DNA of 14,235 nucleotides from Desulfovibrio sp. UBA4079 (GTDB taxonomy: Bacteria > Desulfobacterota > Desulfovibrionia > Desulfovibrionales > Desulfovibrionaceae): NCBI GenBank assembly GCA_002382645.1, contig DFYP01000176.1, positions 167-14,401 of the forward strand, read 5' to 3'. Made by a program: the position numbers and the translations under genes. The notes below the pieces were generated by a model. That model was not told the origin of the DNA. It ran no database searches and was given only the letters and a program-made list of their open reading frames with translations. This document shows positions 6,046-12,387 of this stretch, piece by piece (position 1 is the stretch's first letter; the number at the start of each line of letters is the position of its first letter).

Positions 6046-7593
6046 CTACAGCCCGATGGCGACCTGGGCCGCCACCGCGATCTGGTAGAGGATCTGGGAC
6101 ATGTCCCGGACGATCTGCATGTTGTTGGACTCGATGCGCGGCAGGACCAGGAGCTGGTCGCCCGCGGCCACGTCCACGTCCGAGGCCCGGAATATCTCGC
6201 CGTTGGGCCGCACCAGCAGGAGGTTGCCGCGGTCGGCCCGGTTGGAATAGCCGCCCGCGCCCCGGATGTAGTCCTTGACCCGGCGGTCCGCGTTCCAGAC
6301 GATGGCCTGGGGCATCATGACCTCGCCGCTCACCAGGACCACGTCGCTCTTTTCCGGGATCACGATGACGTCCCCGTCCTCCAGGGCCACGTCGGCCACC
6401 TTGCCGCCGGAGCCCACCACCACCACGCCCTCGGGCTGCACGGTGCGGGCCTTTTCCGCGAACTTGGCGATCATCTCGGCCTCGCGGCTGCGGATCTGGG
6501 CCTCCTCGGCCGTGGACGAGTTGGCCGTCACCGCGCTCTGCTCCAGGCGGCGCAGGGCGTCCTCGATGGCCGTCTTCTGGCGCAGGGCCACGCTGCGGCG
6601 CTTGATGTACAGGCCCTGGAGATTGGCCCGGTCGCGGTCCACGGCGATGTAGCTCTGCACGTCCTTAAGCCGGGCGTTGCGCTTGAGCGGGAAGCGCGAG
6701 GCCCCGCGGATGGCGCCCTGGACCTCGACCATGATGGTGTCGCCCGGGGTGTCGGCCAGGAACTGGACCTTGTCCCCGTCCACCAGGCGGATGTTCCGGA
6801 ACTCGGAGATCGGCAGGTAGAGGTTGTAGGGCGTGTTCTTGCGCGTGCCCGCCAGGCTCACGTGGGAGGCCCGGCTCTGGGGGTCGGCCAGGTCGGTGAG
6901 GGCCCCGCCCGTGGCCTCGCCGGAGCGGAACTCGAAGCGCGCGGTGTTGCGCACCTCGCCCCCGGCAGTGACCATGATCCCGCGCTCGCCCACCACCAGG
7001 GTGTCGCCGTCCTGGAGCCGCACCGCGGGCAGCTCGCCGCGCAGCAGGAAGGGGTAGAGGTCGAAGCGGGCGATCTCCTTGCCCGCGCGGACGAGCCGGA
7101 TGTTCCGGAAGCTGCCGCGCCGGGGCTCGATGCCCCCGGCCTTGTCCAGCAGGGCCAGCACCGGGTCCGAGGGCGAGCCGGTGTAGCGGCCGGGCCGGGG
7201 CACGAACCCGGTGACGAAGATGGCGATGGGCCGTCCGTCCAGGAGCGTCACGTAGACCTGGGTCTCGGCGTCCCCGGCGGCGGCCAGCTTGCTGCGGACG
7301 GCCTCGGCCAGCTGGGACTGGGCCAGCCCGGCCACCGGGATGGCGCCCAGGTCGGGCACCTCGATGAGGCCCGTGTCGCCCACGGTGAGCACGTCGTCGA
7401 AGTTGCGCGCGCCCCAGAGCCGCAGGACCAGGCGGTCGCCGGCGCCCACCTCGCGGGCGTCGTTGGCCTTGGCCTGGCTGAAGTTGCCCTGGAACAGGTT
7501 GGCCCCGAAGGGCGCGGGTTCTCCGTCGGCCCAGGCGGCCGTGGGGAGCAGGAGCAGGAGGAACAGCAGGGAAAACAGGCGCGGATTGCGCAT
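6046..7593 (-). CDS. Outer-membrane polysaccharide export protein (OPX, Wza/KpsD-like) with SLBB domains
   Basis: A 515-residue protein of the OPX family, which forms the outer-membrane and periplasmic exit channel for capsule or exopolysaccharide. A signal peptide ends near residue 22 (LLLLLPTAAWA). There is no lipobox cysteine, unlike Wza but like KpsD. A polysaccharide-export domain begins at about residue 48 (VGAGDRLVLRLWG). SLBB-type beta-grasp repeats follow, marked by IFVTGFVPRPGRY (about 125-210), the central section around EVQGAIRGASRFPLKRNARL, and VVLVSGEVMMPQAIVWNADR (about 410-490). A charged, probably helical stretch interrupts them at residues 330-385. The last 25 residues (SQILYQIAVAAQVAIGL) form a hydrophobic or amphipathic helix that could span the outer membrane. 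ATG 7593 follows GAGG. It lies between the small lipoprotein (24-base gap) and the methyltransferase gene. No ABC transporter or Wzc partner is in the window. Confidence 0.9.
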   Translation of the reverse strand: MRNPRLFSLLFLLLLLPTAAWADGEPAPFGANLFQGNFSQAKANDAREVGAGDRLVLRLWGARNFDDVLTVGDTGLIEVPDLGAIPVAGLAQSQLAEAVRSKLAAAGDAETQVYVTLLDGRPIAIFVTGFVPRPGRYTGSPSDPVLALLDKAGGIEPRRGSFRNIRLVRAGKEIARFDLYPFLLRGELPAVRLQDGDTLVVGERGIMVTAGGEVRNTARFEFRSGEATGGALTDLADPQSRASHVSLAGTRKNTPYNLYLPISEFRNIRLVDGDKVQFLADTPGDTIMVEVQGAIRGASRFPLKRNARLKDVQSYIAVDRDRANLQGLYIKRRSVALRQKTAIEDALRRLEQSAVTANSSTAEEAQIRSREAEMIAKFAEKARTVQPEGVVVVGSGGKVADVALEDGDVIVIPEKSDVVLVSGEVMMPQAIVWNADRRVKDYIRGAGGYSNRADRGNLLLVRPNGEIFRASDVDVAAGDQLLVLPRIESNNMQIVRDMSQILYQIAVAAQVAIGL

Positions 7594-7617
7594 GATCGAC
7601 CTCGCGGGGATGGGGGA

Positions 7618-7968
7618 CTAGCGGGACAGGCCCTGGCCCCAGATGCGCGGGGCCAGACGCCAGGAGCCGTCGGCCTGGCGGCAGGCCACCACCACCTCGG
7701 CCTCGCGGCTTTCGGCCGTGAGCGTGGCGCGCTTGCACTCCTCGCCCGTGGCCGAGAAGAAGCGGCCGTCCACCAGGACGCGCACGCCCTCGCCGAACTC
7801 GGGGTCGTCCAGGGTGGCCGAGGCCCCTTCCTCGTTGGCGGAAAGGAAGGCCAGGAGCGGGGAGGCGGGGGCCTTGGGCTGGGCCGGGACCGGGGTCTGG
7901 GGGCCGCCCCAGCAGGCGGTCAGGGTCAGGAGCAGGCAGAAGGCCAGGACGGCCTGGAAACGTTTCAT
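7618..7968 (-). CDS. Small lipoprotein with surface-antigen-like C-terminal domain
   Basis: A 116-residue predicted lipoprotein. The signal peptide ends in the lipobox LTLTAC with C19, followed by a Pro/Ala-rich linker (to about residue 37) and a compact domain. The ending GEECKRATLTAESREAEVVV then ACRQADGSWRL resembles the C-terminal domain of bacterial 17-kDa surface-antigen-like proteins, which often reads ACRQPDGSWR; C78 and C96 could form a disulfide. That resemblance is from memory and the function is unknown. ATG 7968 has GAGG seven bases upstream. It is the first gene of the predicted operon with the polysaccharide export protein, which suggests a role with that exporter in the outer membrane. 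Confidence 0.75.
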   Translation of the reverse strand: MKRFQAVLAFCLLLTLTACWGGPQTPVPAQPKAPASPLLAFLSANEEGASATLDDPEFGEGVRVLVDGRFFSATGEECKRATLTAESREAEVVVACRQADGSWRLAPRIWGQGLSR

Positions 7969-8010
7969 GGATACCTCGCTCGCGGGCCGGAAAGCCGGGC
8001 TCGCGGGGCC

Positions 8011-8040
8011 TCTATACCCCCGCAGGCCGGGGCCTGTCCA
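8011..8040 (-). promoter_or_regulatory. Candidate sigma-70 promoter for the lipoprotein-export-methyltransferase operon
   Basis: On the minus strand TGGACA (8040-8035), an 18-base spacer and TATAGA (8016-8011). Both hexamers match 5 of 6 or 4 of 6 consensus bases. It lies in the gap just after the HPt gene's stop codon, 43 bases before the ATG at 7968. Confidence 0.5.
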
Positions 8041-8050
8041 CAGGGAGGAG

Positions 8051-8395
8051 TCAGGCGGCCAGGAAGGCCCGGGCCCGTTCCAGGATGCGGGCCAGGGATT
8101 GTTCCAGGGCGGGCAGTCCGGCGCGCAGGGCCGCCACGTCGCCGCGGCGTCCGGCCATCTCCAGGTCCAGGGCCTGGGCCGTGGCCTCCTGGTCCCGGAT
8201 CACTCCGCACATGCCCTTGAGGGAATGGGCCGCGCGCACCGCGGCATCGGCGTCGCCGGAGCCCGCGGCCTCGATCAGGGACCTGAGCCGCACGGGCGCG
8301 TCCTCCACAAAGGCCGCCAGCAGCTCCATGGCCAGGTCGCGGTCCTCGCCGAGGTAGGCCAGAAAGGCCTGGATGTTGAAACCCGTGCCGCCCAT
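8051..8395 (-). CDS. Stand-alone HPt (histidine phosphotransfer) domain protein
   Basis: A 114-residue single-domain phosphotransfer protein that should relay phosphate between response regulator receiver domains in a phosphorelay. The HPt signature AAHSLKGMCGVI puts the phospho-accepting histidine at H57, within a predicted all-helical bundle. Residues 1-45 and 70-113 supply the flanking helices. The frame is open upstream to 8473, but ATG 8395 is preferred: GAGG lies five bases before it and the upstream codons do not resemble HPt sequence. No histidine kinase or receiver domain gene is in the window. The gene sits between the glycosyltransferase cluster and the export operon and has its own candidate promoter, so it may connect signalling to surface polysaccharide, but that is inferred from position alone. 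Confidence 0.85.
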   Translation of the reverse strand: MGGTGFNIQAFLAYLGEDRDLAMELLAAFVEDAPVRLRSLIEAAGSGDADAAVRAAHSLKGMCGVIRDQEATAQALDLEMAGRRGDVAALRAGLPALEQSLARILERARAFLAA

Positions 8396-8415
8396 GTTCG
8401 CCTCGCTGCAGGGGG

Positions 8416-8459
8416 AACCGATAACCGATGCACTATACTCGGGAAATGGCAGAAAGCAA
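8416..8459 (-). promoter_or_regulatory. Candidate promoter of the HPt gene with tandem 7-bp repeat
   Basis: On the minus strand TTGCTT (8459-8454), a 16-base spacer and TATAGT (8437-8432). Just downstream, around the expected transcription start, lies a perfect tandem repeat of ATCGGTT (8429-8423 and 8422-8416). This is a possible operator. Confidence 0.4.
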
Positions 8460-8476
8460 GGCGCGGCGCGCATCCT

Positions 8477-9616
8477 TCACTGGCGCGAGGCCAGGCGCTC
8501 ATAGAGCCCGGCGTAGGCCCGGGCCGCGGATTCCAGGGTGAAGTGCTCAAGCACCCGTTCCCGGCAGCGGCTTCCCAGGGCCTCGCGTTCGGCCTGGGGC
8601 CGGGACAGCAGGTCCGTGAGGGCCCGGGCCAGGGCCTCGGGATCGTTCGGGGGCACGATCCGGCCCGTGTCCCCAAGGATGCGGGCCGAGTCGCCCGTGT
8701 CCGTGGCCGCGCAGGGCACGCCGCAGCTCATGGCCTCGATCAGGGTGTTGGGAAAGCTCTCGCTGCGGGAGGCCGAGCAGAGCACGTCCAGGGCGGCCAG
8801 GACGCGCGGGGAGTCCTGGCGGTGCCCGGCCAGGATCAGGCGCTCCTGCAGGCCGTGCTGGCGCACCAGGGCCCGCAGTTCCCGGTTCACCTGGGTCGCG
8901 CCCGTGCCGCAGAGCAGGAAGCGGGCCTGGGGCAGGGTCTGGGCCACTTTGGCCGCGGCGGCGCAGAACCCGGCATGGTCCTTGAGCGGGTCGACGCGGG
9001 CCAGGAGCCCCGCCAGGGGGGCCTGCGGGTCCACGCCCAGCTCCTTGCGCACCTGGGCCCGGGCCAGGGGATCGGGCCGGAAGACTTCGGGGTCCACGCC
9101 GTTGTCCAGGACCAGGAACTCGCGGGGCCGGTAGCCCCGTGCCAGGTGCAGGTCCCGGGCCGCCTCGGAATTGGCCACCACGGCCTCGGGCAGGCGCGAG
9201 AGCCGGGCGCAGGCCCAGGCCGTGAGCCGGGTGAGCAGGGGCGGCCGGGCGGCGGAAAGATCGGTGCAGCGGAGGTTCCAGACCAGGGGCACCTCCACGG
9301 ACAGGCGCACGGCGGCCAGGCCCAGGAGGTCGGCGTGGTACAGCCAGGTCTGGACCAGGTCCGGCCGGAAGTCGTCGATGATGCCCATGAGCTTCTTCAC
9401 CGCGCCGGGCAGGGGCAGGCCCCGGCGTAGGCCCAGGTTGGCCAGGGGCACGCCCTGGGCCCGGATGCGGCCGCCCATGTGCCCGGGCCGCACCAGGCTG
9501 GCCACCAGGGACTTGAAGCGGTCGCGGGGGAGTTTCTCCAGGAGGCGGCAGAGGAAGGTCTCGGTGCCTCCGGTCTCCAGGGCGGTGATCACGTGCAGAA
9601 TGCGCAGCTGGCTCAT
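8477..9616 (-). CDS. GT4-type glycosyltransferase (GT-B fold)
   Basis: A 379-residue cytoplasmic or membrane-associated sugar transferase that should move a sugar from a nucleotide donor to a growing glycan. The N-terminal domain starts ILHVITALETGGTETFLCRL, the glycine-rich opening of family 4 enzymes. The C-terminal domain has the donor-binding strand GLLARVDPLKDHAGF and the EX7E motif E286-SFPNTLI-E294, followed by AMSCGVPCAATDTGD. No signal peptide or transmembrane helix is seen. ATG 9616 overlaps the TGA of the TPR gene by four bases (ATGA), indicating translational coupling. The frame is open further upstream, but that part is the TPR gene in another frame. It is the last gene of the cluster from 11619. 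Donor, acceptor and product are unknown. Confidence 0.92.
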   Translation of the reverse strand: MSQLRILHVITALETGGTETFLCRLLEKLPRDRFKSLVASLVRPGHMGGRIRAQGVPLANLGLRRGLPLPGAVKKLMGIIDDFRPDLVQTWLYHADLLGLAAVRLSVEVPLVWNLRCTDLSAARPPLLTRLTAWACARLSRLPEAVVANSEAARDLHLARGYRPREFLVLDNGVDPEVFRPDPLARAQVRKELGVDPQAPLAGLLARVDPLKDHAGFCAAAAKVAQTLPQARFLLCGTGATQVNRELRALVRQHGLQERLILAGHRQDSPRVLAALDVLCSASRSESFPNTLIEAMSCGVPCAATDTGDSARILGDTGRIVPPNDPEALARALTDLLSRPQAEREALGSRCRERVLEHFTLESAARAYAGLYERLASRQ

Positions 9617-10083
9617 GGCGCGGCCTTTTGCCCCAGGGCGCGGGCGGCGCGCAGGGTGCGGATGCGGTTCAGGGTGTCGGCGTAGTCCGTGGCCCGCTCC
9701 GGCGGGGCCAGGGCGCAGGCTTTGGCGGCCAGGCCCTCGGCCTCGGCCAGGTCCTTGTCCCGGGTGAACAGGAGCCAGGCCAGGTTGTTCAGCGCGATGT
9801 GGTCCTTGGGGTCGCGGGCCAGCGCCTTGCGGTACAGGGGCTCGGCCTGGTCCGGGAGATTCTGGAGGAACAGGGCGTCGGCCCGGCAGGTGAGCGCCCC
9901 GGGCTCGCGTCCGGCCTGCTCGCACTCCTCCTGGGCCCGGGCCGGATCGCCGCGGGTCAGGGCGGCCAGGCCCAGGGTCAGGTGCTCGGCCGGGGTCAGC
10001 GGGTCCTCGTGCACGGTGATCCGCGGCAGGGTGCAGCCTCCGGCCAGGAGCAGGGCGAGGCAGAGTATCAGCGCTCGATCCAC
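9613..10083 (-). CDS. TPR-repeat lipoprotein
   Basis: A predicted 156-residue envelope lipoprotein. The signal ends in the lipobox LLLAGGC, with C17 lipidated if translation starts at GTG 10083. The body carries about two and a half tetratricopeptide repeats: AEHLTLGLAALTRGDPARAQ, ADALFLQNLPDQAEPLYRKA (ending DPKDHIALNNLAWLL) and DKDLAEAEGLAAKACALAPP. TPRs bind partner proteins. No ATG fits; GTG 10083 is preferred over GTG 10092 because GGTGGA precedes it. It overlaps the end of the cysteine peptidase gene by 16 bases and the start of the glycosyltransferase by four. As I recall, PA2778-family peptidases can carry a TPR region at their own C-terminus, so this gene and its neighbour may be a split form of one protein. 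A partner role beside the peptidase is inferred. Confidence 0.8.
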   Translation of the reverse strand: MDRALILCLALLLAGGCTLPRITVHEDPLTPAEHLTLGLAALTRGDPARAQEECEQAGREPGALTCRADALFLQNLPDQAEPLYRKALARDPKDHIALNNLAWLLFTRDKDLAEAEGLAAKACALAPPERATDYADTLNRIRTLRAARALGQKAAP

Positions 10084-10601
10084 AGGGTCCACCGTCCGGT
10101 CTTGTTCCACTGGGCCAGGAATTCCGGCCAGGCCACGGTGCGGCCCTGGTCCTGGTCCGAGTTGAGGATCACGCCCTCGGGCCCAAAGCCCGTGGCCACC
10201 ACGAAATGGAGGCGATGCACCGGGCCCAGGCCCAGGTCCAGGAGCAGGACCAGGGGCAGGCCCTGGTTCAGGCCCCGGGCCAGGTCCGTGGCCGAGCCCT
10301 CGTAGAACCGGGCCGAGAGCCCGCGTTTGCGCGCGGCCAGGGCCATGTCCAGGCCAAGGCTGCCGCGGATGTCCGGCCGGAAGACCTCGGCGGCCAGGGC
10401 CTCGGGGGTCGCGTCCAGGCCGTGGAAGGCCAGGACCCCGGCCAGGGAGGCCGGGCCGCACTGGAAGTCCTCCTGGGGGAAGAAGGGCACGCCCTGGATC
10501 CGGGCCCGGCCCGGCGGCGGGGCGTCCGCGGCCTTGGGCGCGCAGGACAGGCTCAGCACGAGAACGGCCGCCGCGAGGACCGCCCAGACCCGGGCGGACA
10601 C
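10068..10601 (-). CDS. PA2778-like C39-fold cysteine peptidase, lipoprotein
   Basis: A 177-residue predicted lipoprotein with a papain-like C39 fold. The signal ends at LSLSC (C20). IQGVPFFPQEDFQCGPASLA holds the active-site glutamine region and the catalytic cysteine C48. The histidine is H132 (or H129) in GPVHRLHFVVATG, and the acid is probably D149 in ILNSDQDQG. All three catalytic residues are therefore present. The gene seems to start at GTG 10601; no in-frame ATG precedes the signal sequence and the ribosome-binding site is poor. C39-fold enzymes in this position cut leader peptides or act in envelope processing; the substrate here is unknown. The PA2779-family gene lies just upstream, the same pairing as PA2778-PA2779 of Pseudomonas aeruginosa. 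Its stop codon overlaps the TPR lipoprotein gene. Confidence 0.85.
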   Translation of the reverse strand: MSARVWAVLAAAVLVLSLSCAPKAADAPPPGRARIQGVPFFPQEDFQCGPASLAGVLAFHGLDATPEALAAEVFRPDIRGSLGLDMALAARKRGLSARFYEGSATDLARGLNQGLPLVLLLDLGLGPVHRLHFVVATGFGPEGVILNSDQDQGRTVAWPEFLAQWNKTGRWTLWIER

Positions 10602-10641
10602 GGCGCGGCGGCCGGAACCGTTGCCTGAAAGGGCCGGGCGG

Positions 10642-11031
10642 TTAATGGATGCTCACCCGCTTGTCGGCCAGGATGAGCAGCACCACCACCAGGATGGCCA
10701 CAATGAGCAGGCCGATGACGAGGCCGAAGCCGTCGCCGGCCGGGGCCAGGGTGTCGATGCGGCCGGCCAGCTGGTTCATCTCCTGGTCCGAGAGCGAGGC
10801 CAGGCGCTCACGCACTTCCTGGTCGCTGTAGCCCAGCTCCTGGAGGCGCTGGTGCACCACCTTGTTCTGGAGCACGCGCTCCACCGTGGCGGTGTCCTGG
10901 TCCCGGGCCGTGAGGGCCTGGGAGGCCACGAATCCTGCCTCGGCGCGGGGGGCCAAGCTCAAGAGGCCCATGATCAGGACCATGAGCACGGCCAACTGTT
11001 TCACGGCGCGGAATTCGAGCATCGCGGTCAT
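10642..11031 (-). CDS. PA2779-family small membrane protein
   Basis: A 129-residue exported protein of unknown function. A signal peptide covers about residues 1-32 (LIMGLLSLAPRAEA), followed by a polar helical segment with the conserved-looking FVASQ, VERVLQNKVVHQRLQELGYS and RLASLSDQEMNQLAGRIDTL. A single C-terminal transmembrane helix lies at about residues 101-122, leaving a short basic tail DKRVSIH inside. The layout and neighbour match the PA2779 family, encoded beside the PA2778-type cysteine peptidase. ATG 11031 has a strong AAGGAGGAG; a second ATG three codons in is less well placed. It is 18 bases from the lipoprotein gene upstream and 40 bases from the peptidase gene downstream. 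A substrate, adaptor or regulator role for the peptidase is inference. Confidence 0.82.
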   Translation of the reverse strand: MTAMLEFRAVKQLAVLMVLIMGLLSLAPRAEAGFVASQALTARDQDTATVERVLQNKVVHQRLQELGYSDQEVRERLASLSDQEMNQLAGRIDTLAPAGDGFGLVIGLLIVAILVVVLLILADKRVSIH

Positions 11032-11049
11032 GAGGGTCTCCTCCTTGTC

Positions 11050-11619
11050 CTAGATGTCCTTGAGCTTGGGCAGGAGCGTCTCCATAACCTCGCCCATCAG
11101 GACCTGGAGGCACTCCGTGAGGATCTTCTTGGGGTTGTCCGAGGAGGGCATGTAGACCTTGTCCACCTCGCTGCCGAACTGCTGGATCATGACCTCGTTG
11201 CCGTTCTTGACCACGGTGAGCCGGATCTTCACGGCGCAGGAGTAGTTGGTGGAGTCCTTCTGCTTGAGGTCCACGGTGACCACCTCGCCCCGGATGATCG
11301 GGCTGGGCGAGCCTTCGCTCACGGTCTGGTACTGGGCCTGGCAGCCGTTGGCCTTGAGCTCCTGGTACAGGGCGTAGCCCACCCACTCGGCCACGGGCAC
11401 GCTGGGGTCGGCCAGGAAGCTCTGGCCGTCCTTGGTGGTGCCGATGGCCTGCGCGCCGCGGGCGTCGCTGAAGGCGTGCACCACCACGGGCGCGGCGCAG
11501 CGCGGCGGGGTGATCTGGGCGGTGTAGTACTCCAGGGGGACCACCCGGCCCGTGCTGCAGGCGGCCAGGGAAACGAGGGCGGCCAGGGCGAGGACCCAGG
11601 CCAGTGCTTTGCGGATCAT
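11050..11619 (-). CDS. YajG-like outer-membrane lipoprotein of unknown function
   Basis: A 189-residue lipoprotein. The signal MIRKALAWVLALAALVSLAA is followed by C21. The mature domain starts with a variable stretch, then APVVVHAFSDARGAQAIGTT (about residues 42-61), PVAEWVGYALYQELKANGC and IIRGEVVTVDLKQKD. The V-x-x-F-x-D-x-R-x-x-x-x-x-I-G pattern followed by a long helix resembles YajG-type lipoproteins; this is a fold-level resemblance judged by eye. Cysteines C41, C92, C128 and C170 could form disulfides. The frame is open to 11685, but ATG 11619 starts the signal peptide and follows GGAGG. It is the first gene of the five-gene cluster that runs to 8477, with 18 bases to the next gene. 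Confidence 0.78.
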   Translation of the reverse strand: MIRKALAWVLALAALVSLAACSTGRVVPLEYYTAQITPPRCAAPVVVHAFSDARGAQAIGTTKDGQSFLADPSVPVAEWVGYALYQELKANGCQAQYQTVSEGSPSPIIRGEVVTVDLKQKDSTNYSCAVKIRLTVVKNGNEVMIQQFGSEVDKVYMPSSDNPKKILTECLQVLMGEVMETLLPKLKDI

Positions 11620-11656
11620 GGAATTCCTCCGTCTGCTGTGGGTCACAAGCTGGCGC

Positions 11657-11685
11657 AGAGTACCTGATTCATTCCCGGTTGTCAC
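11657..11685 (-). promoter_or_regulatory. Weak candidate promoter for the lipoprotein-peptidase-glycosyltransferase cluster
   Basis: On the minus strand GTGACA (11685-11680), a 17-base spacer and TACTCT (11662-11657), 37 bases before ATG 11619. The -35 is good (5 of 6) and the -10 is poor. Readthrough from the thermonuclease gene is the alternative, as no clear terminator follows that gene. Confidence 0.3.
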
Positions 11686-11703
11686 GGGTTCGCGGGCAGG
11701 GTG

Positions 11704-12210
11704 TTATTTTCGCGGATGCAGTTTCCGGAAGCGCGAGGGGCTCAGCTGGAGCCCGCCCTGGGCCCAGAAGCCCTGCTGCCCGGCCTGGGCCCGCTCCTGG
11801 GCCGCGCGGAAGCGCCGGGCAAAGACCGTGTTCGGCTTGATCGGCAGGATCACGGCCAGCCCGGCCTCCAGCAGGGCCTCGTTGAGCATCTTCCCGTCGC
11901 GCCAGACATAGGCCAGGAGGCGGCCGTAGTGGTCGCGCTGTTCCTTGTCCAGGGCGACCTCCAGGCGGCCCCCGCTGCAGAACGTGCGGCTGTACTCCCG
12001 GGCCGCCTGGCCCCACTCCTGCTCCAGCTCCGGGGTGTCCAGGCCGATGAGCCGGACTTCCTCGCGGTGGCCGTCCTGGAGCGCCAGGATCAGGGAGTCG
12101 CCGTCTATGGCGCGCTCCAGCCGGGCCGAGAAGCACAGGCCCTGGCCCGGGGCCAGGATCAGGAGGAGCAGGAGAAGGTGGAACAGGGCGGGGATCGCGG
12201 TCCGGCGCAT
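11704..12210 (-). CDS. Secreted thermonuclease-like (SNase-fold) nuclease
   Basis: A 168-residue protein with a signal peptide (about residues 1-24, LLLLLLILAPGQG) and a staphylococcal-nuclease-like domain. Key residues match the family: D36 in AIDGDSL, R53 in EVRLIGLDTPE, D58-T59 and E61 in the same loop, and R97 in KEQRDHYGRLLAYV; the downstream helix LNEALLEAGLAVIL is also typical. The domain is Ca2+-dependent in studied members and cuts DNA and RNA with little sequence preference. It should act in the periplasm or outside the cell, perhaps in nutrient scavenging or matrix turnover. ATG 12210 is preceded by only a weak AGGG. The gene diverges from the chemoreceptor across a 177-base spacer, and on its 3' side lies 84 bases from the next gene on the same strand. 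Confidence 0.9.
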   Translation of the reverse strand: MRRTAIPALFHLLLLLLILAPGQGLCFSARLERAIDGDSLILALQDGHREEVRLIGLDTPELEQEWGQAAREYSRTFCSGGRLEVALDKEQRDHYGRLLAYVWRDGKMLNEALLEAGLAVILPIKPNTVFARRFRAAQERAQAGQQGFWAQGGLQLSPSRFRKLHPRK

Positions 12211-12263
12211 GGCCGCACCCTATCCCAGAGAGACCCGCGAATCCAGGACTTGGGGAGGATACA

Positions 12264-12278
12264 TGATAATGATTGCGA
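12264..12278. promoter_or_regulatory. Fur-box-like site in the AT-rich divergent spacer
   Basis: TGATAAT-G-ATTGCGA matches the 7-1-7 Fur consensus TGATAATnATTATCA at all 7 bases of the left half and 4 of 7 of the right half. It lies 16 bases upstream of the -35 of the chemoreceptor promoter and over a possible -10 (TATCAT) for the thermonuclease on the minus strand. AT richness is unusual for this sequence, but a site of this strength can occur by chance. Confidence 0.35.
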
Positions 12279-12294
12279 AAATTTATGTTCCTAT

Positions 12295-12324
12295 TTGACT
12301 CCCCCCGGTGTGAGCACTTATTTT
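12295..12324 (+). promoter_or_regulatory. Candidate sigma-70 promoter for the chemoreceptor gene
   Basis: TTGACT (12295-12300), an 18-base spacer and TATTTT (12319-12324), matching 5 and 4 of 6 consensus bases. The start would be near 12331, leaving a leader of about 57 bases before ATG 12388. Confidence 0.5.
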
Positions 12325-12387
12325 TATGCTGGGGTTCTTCTGGGCGCGCAGCCGTGCGACCCGGGCGGACGTTCAAGGGGGGGAATT

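Noticed and set aside
6862..9430. Two long plus-strand frames across the export operon and glycosyltransferase genes
   Set aside because: Both are low-complexity Gly/Gln/Ala/Val products lying opposite clear genes. Neither has a credible ribosome-binding site or family motif.
10591..10641. A terminator or promoter in the 40-base gap between the PA2779-like and peptidase genes
   Set aside because: No hairpin with a T tract and no -35/-10 pair is apparent, so the gap was read as ordinary operon spacing.
10327..11667. A 446-residue plus-strand frame opposite the PA2778/PA2779/lipoprotein genes
   Set aside because: The composition is His/Gly/Leu/Val-rich and antisense to three genes with signal peptides and strong Shine-Dalgarno sites.
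11669..12376. A minus-strand Pro/Gly/Arg-rich open frame overlapping the thermonuclease
   Set aside because: It overlaps the thermonuclease in another frame; the thermonuclease has the conserved nuclease residues and a signal peptide.
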